Shown: positions 10,335 through 18,471 of the stretch, one piece after another
How the letters are laid out: every line of letters begins with the position of its first letter
How positions within the stretch are numbered: position 1 is the first letter of the stretch
NCBI RefSeq assembly: GCF_024359525.1
Contig: NZ_JAKZEU010000001.1
Location: 558,001-622,000 of the forward strand
Source of the DNA: Paracoccus albicereus
GTDB lineage: Bacteria > Pseudomonadota > Alphaproteobacteria > Rhodobacterales > Rhodobacteraceae
Direction: 5' to 3'
DNA: 64,000 nt
The notes under the pieces: generated by a model
The model's database searches: none
What the model was told of the DNA's origin: nothing
What the model saw: only the letters and a program-made list of their open reading frames with translations
Made by a program: the position numbers and the translations under genes

Positions 10335-11960
10335 TCAGATGATCGCAAGGTTTCCGGTCAGGATCGCCGCGGCAAAGACGATCAGGTTCGCGATTGCGTG
10401 GGCTGCCACGGCGTCAGCGATCCGGCCTGATCGACGTGCGACCCACGAGAAAAGCAGTCCGGCGATCAGGGCCTCGGCCCAACGATCATGCAGGGCCGCG
10501 AAGAAGCCTGCGGTCACCACCGCTGCCAGGATCACGCGCCAGAGCGGCGCAGGTTCATCTGGCGCAGCCCCTCTGATCCGGCTTTCAAGGTAGTCGCGAA
10601 AGAACAGTTCTTCGACCAGCGGGACGAGAAGAACGGTCCCGATGCCGCGAAACACCAGCCATAGAAGCACGAGACCGCCGCTTAGCGCGCCGTAGGGTGG
10701 CGCTTCGGCGGCCTGAACAGGGATCGCGACCCACAATGCACCGACTGCCGCCCCGACGATCCACGACAGGGGTGACACGCGGCGTAGTTGTGCAATCGTG
10801 GGCCGGATGGCGGGCCAGACAAGCGCGACGGCCGCTGCGAGCAGAAGCACCCGGATCGGGTAGAACAGCGCCGGGTTCTGGCTGATCGCGGGCGCCACGA
10901 CTGCGGTGAGCATGAAGACGGCGAACGGAAGAATCCGCCCCGCGACGGGGTCTTGCCGCAGCGGCGGAAGCGGTCGTGAAGCCGCCGCCGTCACCGGGTG
11001 CCGGTTGAACCAGCCGATCCCGCGTGCGGCGGCGATCAGCCCGAGCGCTACGGCGGTGAACATGACCCAGCCCGCGTGACTGTGGAACCCGCCGACGGCC
11101 AGTTCGGGCTGCCCCTCAATCCCGATGATCAGCAGGACCGAGATTCGCACCACATTCAGCGCGGCGCTGGTGGCGATGCCCACTGGATACAAAAGCAGCG
11201 CGCGCGGAAAGCGAAGTTCAGTGCGGAAGAGCCATAGGTAGAGGCTGACGAAGATCGTGACCAGCGCGATGCCTTCGATCCCTGAACAGACTGGCGCCAC
11301 CGAGATGACGAAGTCACCCTGGCCGATATGCTTCAGCACGGGATCGGCGACGATGTCATAACCCATCGCGTCGACAAGCCAGGTCACCGCACGGAAGGTC
11401 GCGTCCGCAATCGTGCCGAGTTGCCACAGCGGTTGCAGACTGACCGCAAGAACAGGGGCGAGCGCGCCTGCGGCCAGAACGACGAGAAGCGTGACCCCTG
11501 CGCGCGAGAGAAATGCGCGCCACCGCCGCAGCGGCGCGAGCCATCCTGCCAATCCGCCGAGGATCAGCGTCATCCCGATTGCCCAGCAGGCGAAGGCCGG
11601 CCCCATCATCGCGGCGCCTTGACCCTGCTGCATGAACAGCAGCGGTGCCATTGCCAAAGCGAAACCGATGACGTTGAAACCAAGCGGTCGAGCGTCGCGT
11701 CCTGCCTCGGCCAGCAGGTCACGGAACAGGGTCGGGCGAAGCAGCGCGTAAAGCCCAAGCACCGCGATCACACAGTACAGCGCGGCGAGCGACCGACTGG
11801 CGGAACGGCAGGCGCCCGCGGGCCAGTTGTCGAGGCATCGGAAGTCGATCCCGTGCTTGAAGGTGATGCCGATGACGGCGAATTCCGCCGCAAGCAGGAT
11901 CGCGGCCAACGCAAGCGGGCGCAGGCGCGGTCGGCTGGACATGGCAGTGGCATCGGTCAT
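10335..11960 (-). CDS. xrtE: Exosortase E fused to CPBP-family intramembrane protease
   Basis: Polytopic inner-membrane protein of 541 residues with two enzyme modules. The first is an exosortase, with Cys225 (APVCSGIEG), Arg272 (NVVRISVLL) and His293/His295 (GGFHSHAGW), which cleaves C-terminal sorting signals during export. The second, from about 340, is a CPBP (Rce1-like) protease, with E450-E451 and R455 (EELFFR), H491 and H521/N525. This fusion is known as exosortase E/protease of VPEID-CTERM systems in Rhodobacterales. The frame opens at 12029, but a strong terminator for the upstream gene lies at 11980-12015, so translation should start after it. I chose ATG 11960; ATG 11942 is possible and neither has a good ribosome site. 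The likely substrate is encoded directly upstream. Confidence 0.88.
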   Translation of the reverse strand: MTDATAMSSRPRLRPLALAAILLAAEFAVIGITFKHGIDFRCLDNWPAGACRSASRSLAALYCVIAVLGLYALLRPTLFRDLLAEAGRDARPLGFNVIGFALAMAPLLFMQQGQGAAMMGPAFACWAIGMTLILGGLAGWLAPLRRWRAFLSRAGVTLLVVLAAGALAPVLAVSLQPLWQLGTIADATFRAVTWLVDAMGYDIVADPVLKHIGQGDFVISVAPVCSGIEGIALVTIFVSLYLWLFRTELRFPRALLLYPVGIATSAALNVVRISVLLIIGIEGQPELAVGGFHSHAGWVMFTAVALGLIAAARGIGWFNRHPVTAAASRPLPPLRQDPVAGRILPFAVFMLTAVVAPAISQNPALFYPIRVLLLAAAVALVWPAIRPTIAQLRRVSPLSWIVGAAVGALWVAIPVQAAEAPPYGALSGGLVLLWLVFRGIGTVLLVPLVEELFFRDYLESRIRGAAPDEPAPLWRVILAAVVTAGFFAALHDRWAEALIAGLLFSWVARRSGRIADAVAAHAIANLIVFAAAILTGNLAII

Positions 11961-11979
11961 GCGGGTGTGATTCAGATAG

Positions 11980-12015
11980 CTCAAAAGATGATCAGGCCCG
12001 CCTTGAGCGGGCCTG
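11980..12015 (-). terminator. Rho-independent terminator after the VPEIS-CTERM gene
   Basis: A perfect 9-bp stem (CAGGCCCGC at 11993-12001 with GCGGGCCTG at 12007-12015) encloses a 5-base loop and is followed on the minus strand by ATCATCTTTTG. It lies 25 bases after the stop of the small sorting-substrate gene and 20 bases before the chosen xrtE start, so it should limit read-through into xrtE. The abundant substrate and scarce enzyme could thus be made at different levels from one promoter. Confidence 0.85.
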
Positions 12016-12039
12016 TCAGGTCGCATCATGGTCGCAAGC

Positions 12040-12249
12040 TCAGTGAGCGCGGCGACGACGCTCCCAGGTCAGAAGCACGATGGCGGCCAGCGCGGCGATG
12101 GCGGCGGTGCCTTCCAGCGCGCTGATTTCGGGAACGGCCACCGGGCAGTTAGACTGGTTCAATCCGTCGCAATCACCAGCCGCGAATGCAGCATTTGCCA
12201 CAAACGACGACAATGTAGCAGTCAGGCCAGCAAGAGTAATTTTCTTCAT
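12040..12249 (-). CDS. Small VPEID-CTERM-type sorting substrate
   Basis: 69-residue exported precursor. The start at 12249 has GGAG eight bases upstream and gives a normal signal peptide (MKKITLAGL..., cleavage expected after AAFA at about residue 23). A short mature part with two cysteines (GDCDGLNQSNC) follows. The C-terminus is a tripartite sorting signal: VPEISALEG, a hydrophobic helix of about 16 residues, then WERRRR. This is the layout recognised by exosortase E, although the usual VPEID here reads VPEIS. After removal of both ends only about 15-20 residues would remain, so the product may be a small peptide or an anchor. It lies directly upstream of xrtE and downstream of the large surface-protein gene. 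Confidence 0.82.
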   Translation of the reverse strand: MKKITLAGLTATLSSFVANAAFAAGDCDGLNQSNCPVAVPEISALEGTAAIAALAAIVLLTWERRRRAH

Positions 12250-12299
12250 CGCTATAGCTCCATGAACATGCGGGTGTCCAAGTCCCGCGTACAAGACAA

Positions 12300-12317
12300 G
12301 CATGTGCACGCACATGC
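12300..12317. promoter_or_regulatory. Perfect inverted repeat upstream of the VPEIS-CTERM gene
   Basis: GCATGTGC and GCACATGC form perfect 8-base arms around AC, centred about 60 bases before the ATG at 12249. A second, weaker dyad (GCGGG...CCCGC, about 12270-12289) lies closer to the start, probably in the leader. The position suits an operator. The regulator is unknown. Confidence 0.45.
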
Positions 12318-12385
12318 CCATTTCGATCCTTGGACGACCGAAATTTAGGTGTGGCGGCACAAACTAATGCATCGCCACAGAGCGA

Positions 12386-15202
12386 TTATGCGCAGAGGCA
12401 ATCCTGAGCCAGAGCATGCCAGTCGATACCGAGGATGATCGGCTGCTCGGTCGGCAGAGCATCAGGCAGAACCGGATCAAAGATCACGCCAACTATATCG
12501 CCTTCACCCGCTTCGAAACCGTCTCCATTCGCCAGCGCCATGTCGTAGATCTCACGCGCATTGGCTGTGGTGCCGTAGGCTGGAAAATTCTCGTTCACGA
12601 ATACCAGATCGTCGGTGAGCCCCCAGATAGCCCCCTGAATTTCAGCCTCGGTATAAGTTCCGCCAGTACCATCGCCGTTATCCATAGCGCTGAAGTCCTG
12701 GTTCAGGATCCAGTTGACCATGTCCAGGTTCTGCGGATTAGCGACTGTGCCCGCCGGGATGGAGTCCGCATCAGCCAGATAGATTTTCGCAAGGAAGGGC
12801 GTATCTATCTGAAGGAAGTCATAGCCAGCGACGCAATAGGCAATGTCGAAACTCTGGCCATCGAAACGATCATCCCCGGTGCCGGTAACGACCGCATTAT
12901 AGAACGTGTCACCAACACGATCACGAGACACAGTGAGCAAACCGCTTTCCGGCAGGCTGGCCGCAATCGTGTCCAGCGTATTCTTCGCGCCGCAGAAGCT
13001 CATGTCGAGCTTCGCCGTGTCGATCCCGCCGTTGCCGTCCGAGATCGTGTAGCTGTAGCTGGCCGAGACCTTCTGGCCGATCTCGAGATCGGCGTAGGCC
13101 GAGGCGCCGTCGATGACCAGCTTGCCGCCGACCAGCGAGATCGACACGCCGTTCACGTCGACCGTGCCGCCCTCGACGATCGACTGACCGGCGACCGAGG
13201 TGATGGTCAGCGTGTCGCCGTCGGCGTCGGTATCGTTGGCCAGCACGTCCACAGTCTTGGCCGTATCGGCGCAGGTCTTTGCGGCGTCATCCTTGGCATC
13301 GGGAGCCTTGTTTTCGGCCACGACCCCGGCATCGACGGTCTTATTGGTCTCGCCGATCGCAAGCGTCACGATGCCGGTCTTGCCGGTCGTCGCATTCGCA
13401 TCGCTGTCGAAAGCGTCGTTACCCACATTGGCGGTGGTGAAGTCGAAACCGTCCGCTTCCATGAAGCCGACGACATAGCTGCCGGCATCGAGGTTGTGGA
13501 ACATGTACTTGCCGTTCGCGTCGGTCGTCGTGGTGGCCAGCACCGTCACGCCGTCCGCAGCATAAAGCGTCACGCCCACGCCAGCGAGACCGACTTCGCC
13601 CGCATCCTGCACGCCGTTCTTGTTGGCGTCGATGAAGACGAAATCGCCCAGCTTCGCGATTCCCGGATCGACCAGGCCTGCATCCACGTCCTTCGTGGTC
13701 TGGCCCGCGACGACGGTGTAGTTGCCGGTCTGACCGGTGGTCACGTTGGCGTCGCTGTCGATCGTGTCGTCGTTGCCGACGTTCTGGTTCGTCAACACGC
13801 GGCCGTTCACCGTTGTCGGGAAAACGACCTTGTAGCTGCCGGCGTCGAGGCCGGTGAACGCATAGCTTCCGTCAGCCTTGGTCAGCGTGGTTCCCACCAC
13901 GACGCCCGCTGCGGTCAGCAGTTGGACGGTGACGCCCTGAACGCCCGTCTCGCCGTTGTCGATCCCGTCCTTGTTGGCATCGATGAAGACGCGGCCTTCC
14001 AGCGCGCCGGGCTGCGGCTCGGGTTCTGCCGGGCACAGCTTGATCTTGTCGATGATCGCGCCTTCGGCGCAGCTGCCATAGCCTTTCAGCGTGATGACAT
14101 CGCCCTTGTCGATGTCGAGGCCTTCCAGCGACAGCGTCTTCCAGCCGCAATCGTCGTTCAGCCGGACCGACCCGACTTCCTCGCCGTTGACGAAGATCTT
14201 GATCAGACCGTCACCCGACCCGTCCCAGTAGCGCAGCGTCATGTCATATTCGCCACTGACGCCGCCGAACTTGGTCTGGATGTAGCCGCTGCTCGACCCC
14301 CACCACGACGCGTTCAGTGCGACATATTCGCCGCCCGACGCGCTCGAGGCGCATTTGACGCTGTAGCCGCAAAGCTGCATGTCCTCGGCTTCGATCACGA
14401 CGCAGGTCGGCTTTTCGTCCACGTCCTTGACGCAGATCGAGAGTTCCTTGTTGGTCACCCCGCCCTTGCCGTCGCTGACCGCGACGATGACCTTGTAGAC
14501 ATTATTGCCGTCGGCATCCTTCGGCGCCTCGTAGTCGGGCGCGGTCTTGAAGCTCAGTTCACCCGTCTTCTCGTCGATCTGGAAGACCGCGCTGTCAGCG
14601 CCGCCGGTGATCGAGTAGCTCAGCGCGTCGCAATCGGCGTCCTTCGCATCGAGGTCGATGACCAGCTTGGTGTTCTCGTCGACGCAGAACATTCCATCCG
14701 ACGGCACGTTGGTGAAATGCGGCGGCGTGTTTGGCGGAACCTTGTCGCCCGCACCGAGGCACGAATAGTCGATCCACGACCCCGAGACTTCGCAGGTGCC
14801 CCGCGAGGTCAGGACAGTGCCGGCCGGGGGCTGCGCACCGTAGAACGTCAGGTAGTTCGAGCCGGCGCCGGGCGCGTCGTGCCCTTCGATTGCGATCTCG
14901 ATCAGGTAATAAGTCTTGCCATCAGACCCCTGCAGGACGTGATAACGCTCTGCGTACATCTTGCAGCCGACGCGGCAATCGTTGACCGATGCGTCCTGAC
15001 CGTATTGATCGGCGGAATAGGTGTTGGACCACCAGGTGCTGGTGCCGCCAGACAGGGTGGAGTCATTGTCATAAGTCGACATGCTGACCGACGGCGTCTT
15101 CATCGTGAAGCTGTCGCCATAGCTGAAATTCGAGTCACCCGATTTCAGCAGGTCCGATTCCTTGAAGGCAGTCCACTCGTACTTTTTGTAATAGTAACTC
15201 AT
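12386..15202 (-). CDS. Large multidomain surface protein with SdrD-like repeats and C-terminal thioester-like domain
   Basis: 938-residue cysteine-rich protein that looks extracellular. Domains by eye: an N-terminal unknown region (1-160), a cadherin-like domain (about 162-264, DENTKLVIDLDAKD), a CBM6/35-like jelly roll (about 268-390), two SdrD B-like repeats (about 401-510 and 517-627, each with VFIDANK[DN]G), an Ig/VCBS-like domain (about 631-737, VLANDTDADGD) and a C-terminal domain (742-938). The last carries YCVAGYD with C790 and IQGAIW with Q856, the two elements that form the internal thioester of TQXA/TED adhesins. No signal peptide, RTX repeats or C-terminal sorting signal is visible, so the export route is unclear. 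ATG 15202 was chosen because the upstream 33 codons look non-coding and GGGA precedes it. It may be an adhesin or S-layer-like protein. Confidence 0.7.
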   Translation of the reverse strand: MSYYYKKYEWTAFKESDLLKSGDSNFSYGDSFTMKTPSVSMSTYDNDSTLSGGTSTWWSNTYSADQYGQDASVNDCRVGCKMYAERYHVLQGSDGKTYYLIEIAIEGHDAPGAGSNYLTFYGAQPPAGTVLTSRGTCEVSGSWIDYSCLGAGDKVPPNTPPHFTNVPSDGMFCVDENTKLVIDLDAKDADCDALSYSITGGADSAVFQIDEKTGELSFKTAPDYEAPKDADGNNVYKVIVAVSDGKGGVTNKELSICVKDVDEKPTCVVIEAEDMQLCGYSVKCASSASGGEYVALNASWWGSSSGYIQTKFGGVSGEYDMTLRYWDGSGDGLIKIFVNGEEVGSVRLNDDCGWKTLSLEGLDIDKGDVITLKGYGSCAEGAIIDKIKLCPAEPEPQPGALEGRVFIDANKDGIDNGETGVQGVTVQLLTAAGVVVGTTLTKADGSYAFTGLDAGSYKVVFPTTVNGRVLTNQNVGNDDTIDSDANVTTGQTGNYTVVAGQTTKDVDAGLVDPGIAKLGDFVFIDANKNGVQDAGEVGLAGVGVTLYAADGVTVLATTTTDANGKYMFHNLDAGSYVVGFMEADGFDFTTANVGNDAFDSDANATTGKTGIVTLAIGETNKTVDAGVVAENKAPDAKDDAAKTCADTAKTVDVLANDTDADGDTLTITSVAGQSIVEGGTVDVNGVSISLVGGKLVIDGASAYADLEIGQKVSASYSYTISDGNGGIDTAKLDMSFCGAKNTLDTIAASLPESGLLTVSRDRVGDTFYNAVVTGTGDDRFDGQSFDIAYCVAGYDFLQIDTPFLAKIYLADADSIPAGTVANPQNLDMVNWILNQDFSAMDNGDGTGGTYTEAEIQGAIWGLTDDLVFVNENFPAYGTTANAREIYDMALANGDGFEAGEGDIVGVIFDPVLPDALPTEQPIILGIDWHALAQDCLCA

Positions 15203-15624
15203 TACAACATTCCCAATCTCGCAAGGGCACAGGTTCGCGAGCGGTTCGTCGGGATGGATGGCCACAGGGGATCGGAGCGCAAACAGCGCTCGCGACGTCA
15301 TCCCGGATCAGAAAAGCTGTCCCCCGACACTTTCCGCCTCACGGAAAAGCGATATCGCTAAACTTGTAACGATTCCACGAAAATTCCGTGGCTTGCGCCA
15401 GATTATGTCGCAAACGACCGTGTTTCCTGAGGTTTTCGCGGTTTGGCCTCCGGCAAAAAGTCGCTCTCCACGTCGGCGATTCTCCGCCGACGCGAGGCAT
15501 AGCGATTTCACTCAATTCTGAGTTGTATGCGCAAGCGAATCACTGATTCGCAAAGACCCATCTGGGCGCGCGCGAAAATCCCGGTTTCTGATCCGAATTA
15601 CTCTTTCGCAAAACCGTAACGGCA
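15203..15624. promoter_or_regulatory. 422-base intergenic region upstream of the surface-protein gene
   Basis: This stretch has no credible gene; a 67-codon minus-strand frame at 15308-15511 lacks a ribosome site and any recognisable product. It is less G+C-rich than its surroundings and should hold the promoter of the large surface-protein gene. It contains a perfect 17-base palindrome (GCGAATCACTGATTCGC, 15535-15551), a GTCGGCG/CGCCGAC hairpin near 15475-15494 and a short CTCA/TGAG dyad near 15511-15522. The octamer TTCGCAAA occurs twice in its right half. I see no clear terminator. Confidence 0.5.
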
Positions 15625-16353
15625 TCAGTTGGGGATAACTGCGCAATTCCGGGACACGCCGTGAGTTTCCAGAATGTCGCCGACCAGACCGGAGCGTGCG
15701 GCGTGGGTCAGGAACCTCCGCAGATGCTCTGCAGCGGCGGGGCGTCCGCGCGGCACCGCCATGGCTTGCCGGATCTCCATGAAGGGCGGGGTCAGGACAC
15801 GCGTCCGCGGTCGGTCTTCCGCCTCTCGATGCATGACCGTGCCGATCCCCGCGACCGCTGAGACATCTCTCCTTTCGAAAGCCGCAAGCATCAGGTGGAT
15901 ATCGTCAAACAGGACGATATTTTCCGCGCCGGGCAGACGCTCCAGCGTCAGGGTGTAGGCGCTTCCGGTGACGGAGCCGACCTTCACCCCAGATCGCACA
16001 AGGTCCGTCGCGTCGACAGCAGGACAATCCGACGAAGCCAGGTAACAGCCATCGATGCGGACATAGGGCTGCGAGAAATCGATCGTTTCCGAGCGCTTGG
16101 GATCGACAGCCAGAAAGCAGACGTCCCAGGCGTTGTCTTGGGCTGATGCGGAAACGTCGACCGCCCTGTCGTATTCCACGAAGCGAAGCGGCAGGCCAAG
16201 ATCCTTTGCCAGTGCATGCGCAAGATCGACGCTAATCCCGACGGGATGGCCCGAATCGTCGCGGCCGACCAGCACGCGGTTGCCGTGGTTCAGCGCGACG
16301 CGAAGAACGCCAGTCGGGGCAAAGATTGGCGCAAGGGTCTCAGGTGTCGTCAT
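15625..16353 (-). CDS. Family 3 solute-binding fold protein lacking a signal peptide
   Basis: 242-residue protein with the bacterial extracellular solute-binding family 3 fold. VLRVALNHGNRVLV at the start of lobe 1, VGISVDLAHALAKDLGL, WDVCFLAVDPKRSETIDFSQPY and VGSVTGSAY at the hinge are all typical of polar amino-acid binding proteins. The likely ATG at 16353 has AGGA nine bases upstream. The frame extends 28 codons further, but neither start gives an export signal. No ABC permease or ATPase genes are adjacent. It may therefore be a cytoplasmic ligand sensor or an enzyme such as a cyclohexadienyl dehydratase-like relative, or the start may be misplaced. The substrate is unknown. It is divergent from the DUF2177 gene. 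Confidence 0.75.
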   Translation of the reverse strand: MTTPETLAPIFAPTGVLRVALNHGNRVLVGRDDSGHPVGISVDLAHALAKDLGLPLRFVEYDRAVDVSASAQDNAWDVCFLAVDPKRSETIDFSQPYVRIDGCYLASSDCPAVDATDLVRSGVKVGSVTGSAYTLTLERLPGAENIVLFDDIHLMLAAFERRDVSAVAGIGTVMHREAEDRPRTRVLTPPFMEIRQAMAVPRGRPAAAEHLRRFLTHAARSGLVGDILETHGVSRNCAVIPN

Positions 16354-16525
16354 GGCGCCCGTCCTTTGGAAAGCTGAGCCGGCTGTCGAACATGAAAGCG
16401 GCGCGTTCTCCCTAGGCCTGTGGGAAGGGCGCGGCAATCAGCAAGCGCGCCGTCAGTCGATGCGCTCGACGAACTCAACCGGCTGTTGCGGCGTTGCAGA
16501 CTCAGGCATCAGCGGCGGGGACGTC

Positions 16526-16924
16526 ATGCAGACCATTATCCTCTATATCTCGACGGCGATCATTTTTCTCGGGATCGACGCGGTCGGCATCAGCACGATC
16601 ATCCGCCCGATCTTCGAGCGTCACATCGGCGATCTGCTGGCGGAGCCCTTCCGCATGGCACCGGCGGGCTTGTTCTATGCTGCGTACGTCATGGGTGTCC
16701 TCTACTTCGTATCACTCCCGGCACTGGCCAAAGATGCGCCGACAAGCGCGCTGATCAATGGCGTCCTGTTGGGGCTGATGTGCTATGGCACCTATGAATT
16801 CACCAACCTCGCCACGCTGCGGGACTGGTCCTATCAGCAGGTGGTGGTCGACACGATCTGGGGTGGGGCGCTGACCGGCTTTTCGGCCTGGGCAGGGGTC
16901 ATGGTGACGCGCTGGCTGACGTAA
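16526..16924 (+). CDS. DUF2177 family membrane protein
   Basis: 132-residue protein with four predicted membrane helices: about 4-22, 44-66, 72-92 and 108-128. The DUF2177 hallmarks are FLGIDAVGISTIIRPIF after helix 1, the AAYVMGVLYF segment and YGTYEFTNLATLRDWSYQ, followed by DTIWGG. Function is unknown in the family. The ATG at 16526 follows a GGGG stretch. It ends only four bases before the convergent photolyase gene, and its left neighbour is the signal-less binding protein on the other strand. Confidence 0.85.
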   Translation: MQTIILYISTAIIFLGIDAVGISTIIRPIFERHIGDLLAEPFRMAPAGLFYAAYVMGVLYFVSLPALAKDAPTSALINGVLLGLMCYGTYEFTNLATLRDWSYQQVVVDTIWGGALTGFSAWAGVMVTRWLT

Positions 16925-16928
16925 GCGT

Positions 16929-18461
16929 TCAGCCCGAATAAGGATTCAGCGCGGCCATGTGGTCGGAAGCAGCCTTCCGAAGCGCCCTTTGTTCATCCTT
17001 GGGTTTCCGCCGCCAGTTGTTCACGATCATGCTCATCCGGTTGTTGCGCGACAGCCTGTCCTCGTGTCGCGCGATGAAATTCCAATAAAGGGCGTTCCAC
17101 GGGCAGGCGTCCTCGCCTGTGCGCTTCTTGGGATCGTACCGGCACGATTTGCAGTAATCCGACATGCGGTCGACATACGCCGCACTTGCTGCATAGGGCT
17201 TCGTTCCCAGAAGCCCGTCGTCGGCGAATTGCGACATACCCACCGTGTTCGGCAATTCGACCCATTCATAGGCATCGGCGTAAACGCCCAGATACCAGCG
17301 GTGAACCTCGACGGGGTCAGCGCCTATCAGCAGCGCGTAGGTCCCGGTGATCATCAGGCGCTGGATATGATGGGCGTAAGCGGTCTCGATCGTCTGGCCG
17401 ACAACCTCGGCCAGGCAATTCATGTCCGTCTTGGCAGTCCAGTAGAAGTCAGGGAGCGGCCGTTCGGCGCCCAGCGCGTTCGAGCCCGCGTAGTCCGGCA
17501 TCTTCAGCCAATAGACACCGCGGACATATTCGCGCCAGCCGATGATCTGGCGAATGAACCCTTCGACGGCGTTCAACGGGGCGCGTCCGGCCTTCCACTT
17601 CGCCTCGGCGCGCTGGCAAAGGTCGAGCGGGTCCAGAAGACCGAGGTTGAGATAGGGCGACAGGATCGAGTGGTACATCCACGGCCGTCCCACCAGCATC
17701 GCATCCTGAAACGTGCCGAAATCCGGCAGAGCGTCGCGCAGAAAGACGTCGCGCGCCCTTTCGGCGGCTTCGTGCGTCACCTGCCAGCAGAAGGGCCGCA
17801 GCGCACCGTAATTGTCGGGAAAGCGCGTTTCGACCATGTCCAACACCTCGGTGGTTATCGGATCGTCGGCGCCCGCAGGATGGTCAGGCATGAACAGGCT
17901 GTCCTTGGGCGGCTTGCGATTTTCCGCATCGAAATTCCAGCGCCCTTCGACCGGCTCATCGCCGTCCATCAGCAGCCCCGTCTTGCGACGCATGGTGCGG
18001 TAGAAGGTTTCCATCAGCAGGGTCTGTCGACCGTCCGCCCAGGTCGCGAATTCATGGCGGCTGCACAGGAACCGTTCGTCTTCGCGGATCAGCACGGGAA
18101 CGCCAAGGCGATCCTCCCAGTCCTGCATCGTATCCCATAGCCGCCACTCGCCCGGCTCGGTCACGATTACCATCTCGGGCTTGTGCTTCGCGATTGCCTC
18201 GGCAAGCGCGGTTTCCAGATCGGGCACGCCGTCGGGAAGCTTGCGGTAATCGACGCTCCACCCCCGATCTTCCATGTCCTGGGCGAAATGGCGCATGGCG
18301 GAAAAGACCAGGGCCAGCTTCTGCTTGTGATGGTCGGCGTAAGTCGCCTCGGCATCGACCTCGGCCATGAGGATGACGTCATGCGCCTTCTCGCCGCCTT
18401 TCAACGACGAGATCGTGGGCGATAGTTGGTCGCCGAGGATCAGGACAAGGCGGCGCGTCAC
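16929..18461 (-). CDS. Iron-sulfur bacterial cryptochrome/photolyase (PhrB/CryB type)
   Basis: 510-residue FeS-BCP family protein. The N-terminal LVLILGDQLSPTI begins the antenna-type Rossmann domain, followed by the FAD-binding helical domain. Four cysteines (C349, C437 and C440 in YCKSC, C453) correspond to the [4Fe-4S] ligands of Agrobacterium PhrB, and H364-H365 (AYAHHIQRL) correspond to its active-site histidines. PhrB repairs (6-4) photoproducts, while the Rhodobacter relative CryB also affects light-dependent gene regulation, so either role is possible. It is the last gene of a five-gene minus-strand operon, 10 bases after the glutathione peroxidase gene, and converges with the DUF2177 gene. 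Confidence 0.93.
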   Translation of the reverse strand: MTRRLVLILGDQLSPTISSLKGGEKAHDVILMAEVDAEATYADHHKQKLALVFSAMRHFAQDMEDRGWSVDYRKLPDGVPDLETALAEAIAKHKPEMVIVTEPGEWRLWDTMQDWEDRLGVPVLIREDERFLCSRHEFATWADGRQTLLMETFYRTMRRKTGLLMDGDEPVEGRWNFDAENRKPPKDSLFMPDHPAGADDPITTEVLDMVETRFPDNYGALRPFCWQVTHEAAERARDVFLRDALPDFGTFQDAMLVGRPWMYHSILSPYLNLGLLDPLDLCQRAEAKWKAGRAPLNAVEGFIRQIIGWREYVRGVYWLKMPDYAGSNALGAERPLPDFYWTAKTDMNCLAEVVGQTIETAYAHHIQRLMITGTYALLIGADPVEVHRWYLGVYADAYEWVELPNTVGMSQFADDGLLGTKPYAASAAYVDRMSDYCKSCRYDPKKRTGEDACPWNALYWNFIARHEDRLSRNNRMSMIVNNWRRKPKDEQRALRKAASDHMAALNPYSG

Positions 18462-18471
18462 GGCTGCGGTG

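Noticed and set aside
10335..11960. Abortive-infection/immunity gene, suggested by the CPBP domain
   Set aside because: The CPBP part is fused to an exosortase with intact Cys, Arg and His and lies next to its substrate; a defence role has no support.
12416..15361. 981-codon open frame on the plus strand
   Set aside because: It lies entirely opposite the large surface-protein gene. Its product is arginine/valine-rich without domains; it is a by-product of G+C-rich codon use.
15308..15511. 67-codon minus-strand frame in the intergenic region
   Set aside because: GTG start, no ribosome site, no similarity I can see, and composition like non-coding DNA.
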